NCBI RefSeq assembly: GCF_002954685.1
Contig: NZ_MSCN01000001.1
Location: forward strand, 1,119,980-1,183,979
DNA length: 64,000 bases
Origin: Polaribacter porphyrae
GTDB taxonomy: Bacteria > Bacteroidota > Bacteroidia > Flavobacteriales > Flavobacteriaceae
Reading direction: 5' to 3'
Positions 59,647-64,000 of this stretch are shown piece after piece. Position numbers and translations under genes: made by a program. Numbering within the stretch: the first letter of the stretch is position 1; each line of letters opens with the position of its first letter. A model generated the notes under the pieces. It saw only the letters and a list, made by a program, of their open reading frames with translations, was not told where the DNA came from and ran no database searches.

Positions 59647-60465
59647 TTAATTGCTCCAAAACTTACGTTTTTCGTTCAACTCTTCCTCTTCTTTCATGTA
59701 CTCTTCAGCTTCTTTTGGTGATAGCACTTTTAGAAAAGAAGGATGTTGTTCTATTGCATATTCAATTTTTGTAACAATATCTGCTATTTCATCATTTTCA
59801 TAATCAATATCTAATGGTTCTTTTATAACCATAGATTGCAGTACATTTTTTCTTTTAATATTGAGTCCTTTTTTATCAAAAGAACGTCTAAAACCATCTA
59901 TAACAATAGGTACAACAATAGGTTTGTAGGTTTTTATAATGTGAGCAGTACCTCTTCTAATTGGCTTAAAAGGTGTAGTTGTACCTTGAGGAAAAGTAAC
60001 AACCCAGCCATCATCAATAGCTTTACCTATATTAGAAATATCAGAATTTTTTACTTGCCTTTTTACATCTTTACCAGCAGCTCTCCAAGTTCTATCTATA
60101 GAAACAGAGCCTGTATAAGCAAATATTTTTGGTAAAATTCCAGATTTCATAGTTTCTCCTGCTGCTACAAAGTAAATATTTAGTTTCGGATTCCAGATAT
60201 AACCAATATTTTTAATTGAATCATCTCTACCACTTAATGCTGCATTAAAAACATGAAACATTGCAGCAACATCTGCGAAATAGGTTTGGTGATTAGAGAT
60301 AAATAATACTTTTTTATCAGGCAAATTTCTTAAAATATCTGAACCTTCAATCTGCAAACTATTAAATTTACGATAACGCCCATGAGAAATAGCTCCTAAA
60401 ATTCGGATAAGCCATTTTTTAATAAATAAATAATGTCCAAAAGGATTCCTTTTAAATAAAGGCAT
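59647..60465 (-). CDS. Lysophospholipid acyltransferase (PlsC-like)
   Basis: A 272-residue acyltransferase with the NHQTYFADV active-site segment, a glycine-rich FPQGTTTPFKPIRRGTAH block and a VPIVIDGFRR strand. The classic HxxxxD spacing is one residue longer here (HQTYFAD). The enzyme probably acylates a lysophospholipid in membrane synthesis. It is followed by 56 bases before the NUDIX gene on the same strand. Confidence 0.8.
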   Translation of the reverse strand: MPLFKRNPFGHYLFIKKWLIRILGAISHGRYRKFNSLQIEGSDILRNLPDKKVLFISNHQTYFADVAAMFHVFNAALSGRDDSIKNIGYIWNPKLNIYFVAAGETMKSGILPKIFAYTGSVSIDRTWRAAGKDVKRQVKNSDISNIGKAIDDGWVVTFPQGTTTPFKPIRRGTAHIIKTYKPIVVPIVIDGFRRSFDKKGLNIKRKNVLQSMVIKEPLDIDYENDEIADIVTKIEYAIEQHPSFLKVLSPKEAEEYMKEEEELNEKRKFWSN

Positions 60466-60521
60466 TTATACTAATTTTAACTTGGTTCAACAACAAAATT
60501 ACAAAACAAAATAAGAACAAA

Positions 60522-61148
60522 CTATTTTAAAAGTTCTTTAATTTCTGATAACATCATACCTGTTGCTCCCCATATTATATGATTATCTATATTAAAACAA
60601 GGCACATCAATATTTTTCATATAAGATGTTGTTAAATTTACAGTAGTAATATTAACATCATCTAATAAATCTGACACAAAAACTTCGATTATTCTATCAA
60701 CTTCATGGTTTATAACTAGTAACGGTTTTTTATCAACAAAACCAATAAATGGGGTTGCTAAAAAATTACTTGGAGGAATATAAACATCTGTCAATTCTCT
60801 AATTATATTTACAGTTGATGGATGAATACCTACTTCTTCTTGTGCTTCTCTTAAAGCCGTTTCTTTTAATGATGTGTCTGATTTTTCTACTTTACCTCCT
60901 GGAAAACTTATTTGTGCAGAGTGAGTACCTTTATAACTAGCTCTTTGAGTTAAGAGGAGTTTTGTTTTATTATTTTCATCTGGATAAAATAATGCCAAAA
61001 CTGCTGCTTTTCTTGGGTTATTTGCATCAATTTTATCTTTGTTATACTTTAATCGTAATTTAGGAGCCATTTTAAATTGAGCATCTAAACCTCCTAATTT
61101 GAGTGATTTTAATTCATCAACTTTTTTAATAAAGTCTTTAAAATTCAT
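60522..61148 (-). CDS. NUDIX hydrolase, CoA pyrophosphatase type
   Basis: A 208-residue protein. LLTQRASYKGTHSAQISFPG and the NUDIX box GKVEKSDTSLKETALREAQE followed by EVGI identify the CoA-diphosphatase branch (NudL, NUDT7-like), which cleaves CoA or acyl-CoA to 3',5'-ADP and a phosphopantetheine. The start is the ATG at 61148 (MNFKDFIKKVDELK); a further 31 codons upstream are open but unlike the family. Confidence 0.85.
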   Translation of the reverse strand: MNFKDFIKKVDELKSLKLGGLDAQFKMAPKLRLKYNKDKIDANNPRKAAVLALFYPDENNKTKLLLTQRASYKGTHSAQISFPGGKVEKSDTSLKETALREAQEEVGIHPSTVNIIRELTDVYIPPSNFLATPFIGFVDKKPLLVINHEVDRIIEVFVSDLLDDVNITTVNLTTSYMKNIDVPCFNIDNHIIWGATGMMLSEIKELLK

Positions 61149-61231
61149 TTTTGAATAATTACTTTTAACAAACTTAAAGTTTTCTTCTACAAAAAATGAA
61201 TTTTTGGCAAGAATTTTGAAATGATTAAAGT

Positions 61232-61516
61232 ATGAATACAAAATATAAAAAACTTGGATTAAGTATCCTTTTTGATGTGATTGGTTTCTTTACGTTTGCA
61301 GTAGCTGATTATGTATGGGCTCCAATTTCTGGTTACTTGATGACAAAAATGTACAAAGGTACTAAAGGTAAGGTTGGTGCTGTTGTCAGTTTCTTTGAGG
61401 AAATTATTCCTTTTTCTGATATTGTGCCCACTTTTACACTAATGTGGATATATACTTACTTAATTAAAAGAGAAGATAAAAAAGAAAAAGAAGATATTAT
61501 TACAATTGATGTTTAA
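61232..61516 (+). CDS. Small membrane protein, 94 residues
   Basis: It starts MNTKYKKLGLSILFDVIGFF and has two or three hydrophobic segments (TFAVADYVWAPISGYLMTK; IVPTFTLMWIYTYLI) and a charged C-terminus. Not recognised as a named family. It is divergent from the NUDIX gene and its stop overlaps the stop of the DUF6787 gene by four bases, converging. Confidence 0.55.
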   Translation: MNTKYKKLGLSILFDVIGFFTFAVADYVWAPISGYLMTKMYKGTKGKVGAVVSFFEEIIPFSDIVPTFTLMWIYTYLIKREDKKEKEDIITIDV

Positions 61517-61821
61517 TTTTCTTTAAATAAAAAACCTAACCCTAGCCTGCTTAAAAACTTTTTTTCGAAAGCCCAGAAAAACTTGAATTGCCCAAAAAGC
61601 CAACCTACCATTGGCAAGGTAAGTTGATAAATAGGGAATATTAATAAAATTCTTAAAGGCCAATATAACCACGGATTGATAGTTTCAGGTGATAATCCTA
61701 AAAAACTTGTAATTGGTTTAGCCACCCAAGCTGCAAAAGAACCATTTACTGCAAAAGCACAAAGAATAAAAAAAATAGCCCAGTTACTTTCTATTCCCCA
61801 ACGTTGTTTCAATTTTTCCAT
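61513..61821 (-). CDS. DUF6787 family protein
   Basis: A 102-residue inner-membrane protein with two to three spans: MEKLKQRWGIESNWAIFFIL, SFAAWVAKPITSFLGL, and a conserved end LYWPLRILLIFPIYQLTLPM then GWLFGQFKFFWAFEKKFLSR. It matches DUF6787, which is commonly next to lgt in Flavobacteriaceae. It begins at the base where lgt ends (shared base of TAATG type), so the pair is coupled. Confidence 0.8.
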   Translation of the reverse strand: MEKLKQRWGIESNWAIFFILCAFAVNGSFAAWVAKPITSFLGLSPETINPWLYWPLRILLIFPIYQLTLPMVGWLFGQFKFFWAFEKKFLSRLGLGFLFKEN

Positions 61822-62687
61822 TATTCAGTAACTTCTTCTACTTTACTTTTGCTGCTAAACATTAACCAAAATCCTATTAAAACTAGTGGAATACTTAATA
61901 CTTGACCTGTATTTAATGAGTTGAAAACCCAATCTTCTCTTCCATTTACTTGTGCTTCTTTTAAAAACTCGATAAAGAAACGTAAAGACCATAAAACAAC
62001 CATAAACAGTCCAAAAAGGAAACCTATTTGTTGTTTCTTATCGGTTTTCCAATACAAATACCACATTGCAAAGAATAAAATTAGATAACTAAATGCCTCG
62101 TACAATTGTGTTGGATGACGTGCAAAATCTTCACCATTTACTTTAAAAATTACTCCAAAATCTGTACCCGTTTTTTTACCAACAATTTCTGAATTCATAA
62201 AATTACCTGTTCTGATGAAAAAACCAGCCAAAGCCACCATTATTGCTAGTCTATCTAAAATAAATAGCCAAGGTTTTTGTAAATGCTTTTTTGCATAAAA
62301 GTACATTGCTATTGGGATTGCTATTGCAGCACCATGACTTGCGAAACCAGTATAACCAGTAAATTTCCATCCTTCAATAAAACCAAATAAAGTATCACCT
62401 TTACTTTCTTTTATTGGTAAAAATATCTCTAACAAATGATCTTGATAATGACTCCAACTATAAAAAAACACATCTCCTAAACGCATACCAATTAACATAG
62501 ATATAAACACGTACATAAAAATAGTGTCTAATTTTTCAACTGGAATCTTGTCTTCTATATAAATTTTCTTCATTAAGTGTAAACCCAATAAAAAAGCGGC
62601 AACAAACATTAAGCTGTACCAACGAATTACAAAAAAACCTAAATCTATTCCTAAAGATGGATTCCACTCTATTGCTAAAAAATTCAT
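61821..62687 (-). CDS. lgt: Prolipoprotein diacylglyceryl transferase
   Basis: A 288-residue multi-spanning enzyme that transfers a diacylglyceryl group to the cysteine of lipoprotein precursors. The signature GNFMNSEIVGKKTGTDFG and the later RHPTQLYEAFSYL, plus FVIRWYSLMFV at the start, are complete. It is the first step in maturing lipoproteins such as those encoded at 14263, 50110 and 58624. Confidence 0.95.
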   Translation of the reverse strand: MNFLAIEWNPSLGIDLGFFVIRWYSLMFVAAFLLGLHLMKKIYIEDKIPVEKLDTIFMYVFISMLIGMRLGDVFFYSWSHYQDHLLEIFLPIKESKGDTLFGFIEGWKFTGYTGFASHGAAIAIPIAMYFYAKKHLQKPWLFILDRLAIMVALAGFFIRTGNFMNSEIVGKKTGTDFGVIFKVNGEDFARHPTQLYEAFSYLILFFAMWYLYWKTDKKQQIGFLFGLFMVVLWSLRFFIEFLKEAQVNGREDWVFNSLNTGQVLSIPLVLIGFWLMFSSKSKVEEVTE

Positions 62688-62706
62688 ATTTTAATCTATT
62701 CTTTTT

Positions 62707-62732
62707 GTCATTGCGAATTTAATGAAGCAATT
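62707..62732. repeat. Degenerate GTCATTG repeat copy
   Basis: GTCATTGCGAATTTAATGAA followed by GCAATT matches the left arm at 35727-35755. It lies in the lgt/yidD gap. Only one arm is seen. Confidence 0.45.
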
Positions 62733-62769
62733 TGTATCTTAAAAGTTCTCGATACAATTTTTTCATATT

Positions 62770-63081
62770 TCAAAAACCACTCGAACTGACATTCTTAATT
62801 TTTTTTTTTTCTGGAACTGGATCATAACCACTACCTCCCCAAGGATGGCAACTAAAAATTCTTTTCAATGCTAACCAGCCTCCAGAAAATAAACCATGTT
62901 TTTGTAATGCCTCTATTGTGTAATGAGAACAAGTTGGATTATACCTACATGTTGCTGGCGTATATGGTGATATTGCTGTTTGATAAAAACGAACCAATAA
63001 TATAAATGGATATGATAGAAATCCCCTGTTTCCCCAAAGGGGAGCAGAACGTGACTTTCTTATGTTATTATCATTACTCAT
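62770..63081 (-). CDS. yidD: Membrane protein insertion efficiency factor YidD
   Basis: A 103-residue protein with the YidD core: [40 protein letters not shown] and a last block [20 protein letters not shown]. It assists the YidC insertase. Compared with ordinary YidD it has about 20 extra N-terminal residues; residues 13-20 (APLWGNRG) come from a hairpin repeat unit. An internal start would require a Met that is absent, so the extended form is the likely product. Confidence 0.9.
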   Translation of the reverse strand: MSNDNNIRKSRSAPLWGNRGFLSYPFILLVRFYQTAISPYTPATCRYNPTCSHYTIEALQKHGLFSGGWLALKRIFSCHPWGGSGYDPVPEKKKIKNVSSSGF

Positions 63082-63130
63082 TTATTTTCCATTATAGAAC
63101 TCCTTCCCTTTGGGAAGGTTGGGATGGGCT
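63021..63130. repeat. Hairpin cassette 4 (yidD/cysS junction)
   Basis: The left unit (63021-63046) has CCCC with GGGG around AAA, and the right unit (63101-63130), inverted, CCTTCCC with GGGAAGG around AAA, as in cassette 1. The yidD start lies between the two units, and the cysS stop is one base beyond the right one. The architecture is the same as in the kynurenine run 16 kb away. Confidence 0.7.
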
Positions 63131-63131
63131 A

Positions 63132-64000
63132 TTAATTTATTGAAAAAGTTGTTCCTTCTCTGCCATCTTTTAATTGAATTCCTAGTTCTAATAACTGATC
63201 TCTAATTTGATCTGACAATGCCCAGTCTTTATTTTCTCTTGCTTCTTTTCTTAATTTAATTAGCAACTCTACTACTCCAGTAATCTTTTCAGAATTGTCT
63301 TGCAAATTTTCATTCATCAAACCTAAAATATCAAATACAAAAGCATTCATTGTGGTTTTAAATGTTGATAAATCTTCTAATGCTAAACTAGCTTTGTTTT
63401 CTCTAATTTGATTGATAACTTTAACAGCCTCAAATAAATGCGATATTAAAATTGGTGTATTAAAATCATCATTCATGGCATCATAACAATCTGATTTCCA
63501 TTTTTCCACATCATAAGTAGAGATTTTCCCTGCTTCAATTTTAGTAAGATAGTCAACTGCATCCATCAACTTTGTATGTCCTTTTTCTGATGCTTCTAAT
63601 GCTTCTCCTGAAAAATCTAATATACTTCTATAATTGGCTTGCATACAGAAAAAACGAATCACAGATGCAGAAAATGGTTTGGGTAAAATATTATTTTCTC
63701 CTGATAAAATTTCGTTTGGTAAAATAAAATTCCCTGTTGACTTTGCCATTTTCTGGCTATTCAACAACAACATATTGGTGTGCATCCAATAATTTACTGG
63801 TTTAACTCCAGAACACGTTTTAGATTGTGCTATTTCACATTCGTGATGAGGGAATTTTAAATCCATTCCACCTCCATGAATATCGAATTGTGTTCCTAAA
63901 TATTTGGTACTCATTACAGAACACTCTAAATGCCACCCAGGAAAACCATCTGACCAAGGAGAAGGCCAACGCATAATGTGCCTTTCATCAGCTTTTTTCC
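63132..64000 (-). CDS. cysS: Cysteine--tRNA ligase, C-terminal part (runs off right edge)
   Basis: About 289 codons of the C-terminal part are in the window; the frame is open to the edge, so there is no start codon here. [37 protein letters not shown] (zinc ligands) and [11 protein letters not shown] (the KMSKS loop as KMAKS) identify the enzyme. The helical anticodon domain follows, ending [17 protein letters not shown]. It charges tRNA-Cys. A hairpin cassette lies between its stop and yidD. Confidence 0.95.
   Translation of the reverse strand, partial: KKADERHIMRWPSPWSDGFPGWHLECSVMSTKYLGTQFDIHGGGMDLKFPHHECEIAQSKTCSGVKPVNYWMHTNMLLLNSQKMAKSTGNFILPNEILSGENNILPKPFSASVIRFFCMQANYRSILDFSGEALEASEKGHTKLMDAVDYLTKIEAGKISTYDVEKWKSDCYDAMNDDFNTPILISHLFEAVKVINQIRENKASLALEDLSTFKTTMNAFVFDILGLMNENLQDNSEKITGVVELLIKLRKEARENKDWALSDQIRDQLLELGIQLKDGREGTTFSIN

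Noticed and set aside
1..64000. CRISPR array, tRNA, rRNA, prophage or intact insertion sequence
   Set aside because: No regularly spaced repeats, no tRNA T-loop-like sequence and no transposase, integrase or phage structural protein were seen on either strand.
63974..64000. Start of cysS at the internal ATG at 63974
   Set aside because: The frame stays open to the edge with family sequence (KADERHIM before MRWPSP), so the gene continues outside the window.

Overview
The window is a very A+T-rich stretch of a Bacteroidota chromosome, almost certainly Flavobacteriaceae. Evidence: promoters of the TAnnTTTG type, a type IX secretion sorting domain, TonB receptors with carboxypeptidase-like N-terminal domains, families essentially confined to this group (DUF6090, DUF6787, DUF6428, YHYH lipoprotein), a SerB-SerA fusion, and a single-chain L-serine ammonia-lyase. 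The genus cannot be settled from the sequence; a marine relative of Polaribacter or Tenacibaculum is a guess. I saw no tRNA, rRNA, CRISPR array, phage or intact insertion sequence.

Region 1-12.8 kb is an accessory run, all on the minus strand: a partial AraC regulator at the left edge, DUF421 membrane protein, Tiki/TraB-like protein, a carboxypeptidase-regulatory-like protein, XRE regulator, HAD phosphatase, cupin fusion, ATP-grasp ligase, esterase, two GNAT acetyltransferases, aminotransferase, retropepsin-like protein, a decayed second copy of the XRE regulator, DUF2200, and an ArsR-DUF6428 pair. Region 12.8-16.4 kb is one operon: ECF sigma factor, membrane-anchored anti-sigma candidate, lipoprotein with an internal duplication, periplasmic helical protein and outer-membrane barrel. 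Region 16.5-21.3 kb holds yaaA, sdaA, a DUF2853 gene and dnaK.

Region 21.5-34.6 kb is mostly on the plus strand: a LytS-type histidine kinase with its LytTR regulator, a secreted LRR protein, phosphoesterase, type II NADH dehydrogenase, a shrunken AraC/GyrI gene, then a TonB receptor and a DUF2141-DUF2306-TPR operon. Both of those last units are preceded by the same 21-bp-period direct repeat at the same distance from the promoter, the geometry expected of a LytTR-family activator.

Region 34.6-48.5 kb is a long minus-strand run for tryptophan/kynurenine breakdown. KynU, KMO, 3-hydroxyanthranilate dioxygenase, ACMS decarboxylase, aminomuconate-semialdehyde dehydrogenase and an aminomuconate deaminase together convert kynurenine to 4-oxalocrotonate. 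It starts from a promoter embedded in a perfect dyad. The run is interrupted by seven tandem DUF6090 membrane-protein genes plus a truncated eighth. Gene junctions in this run and at yidD/cysS carry pairs of inverted hairpin repeats whose stems vary in sequence but stay paired, and which have been absorbed into the reading frames. The array and the hairpin cassettes are the best candidates for undescribed biology here.

Region 48.5-64 kb is mainly housekeeping: a fatty-acid-hydroxylase-family protein, an E2-like acyltransferase, NlpC/P60 peptidase, a gene broken by a tetranucleotide repeat, SerB-SerA fusion, UbiA-like membrane protein, gcvP, YHYH lipoprotein, acyltransferase, CoA-type NUDIX hydrolase, DUF6787, lgt, yidD and the 3' part of cysS at the right edge.
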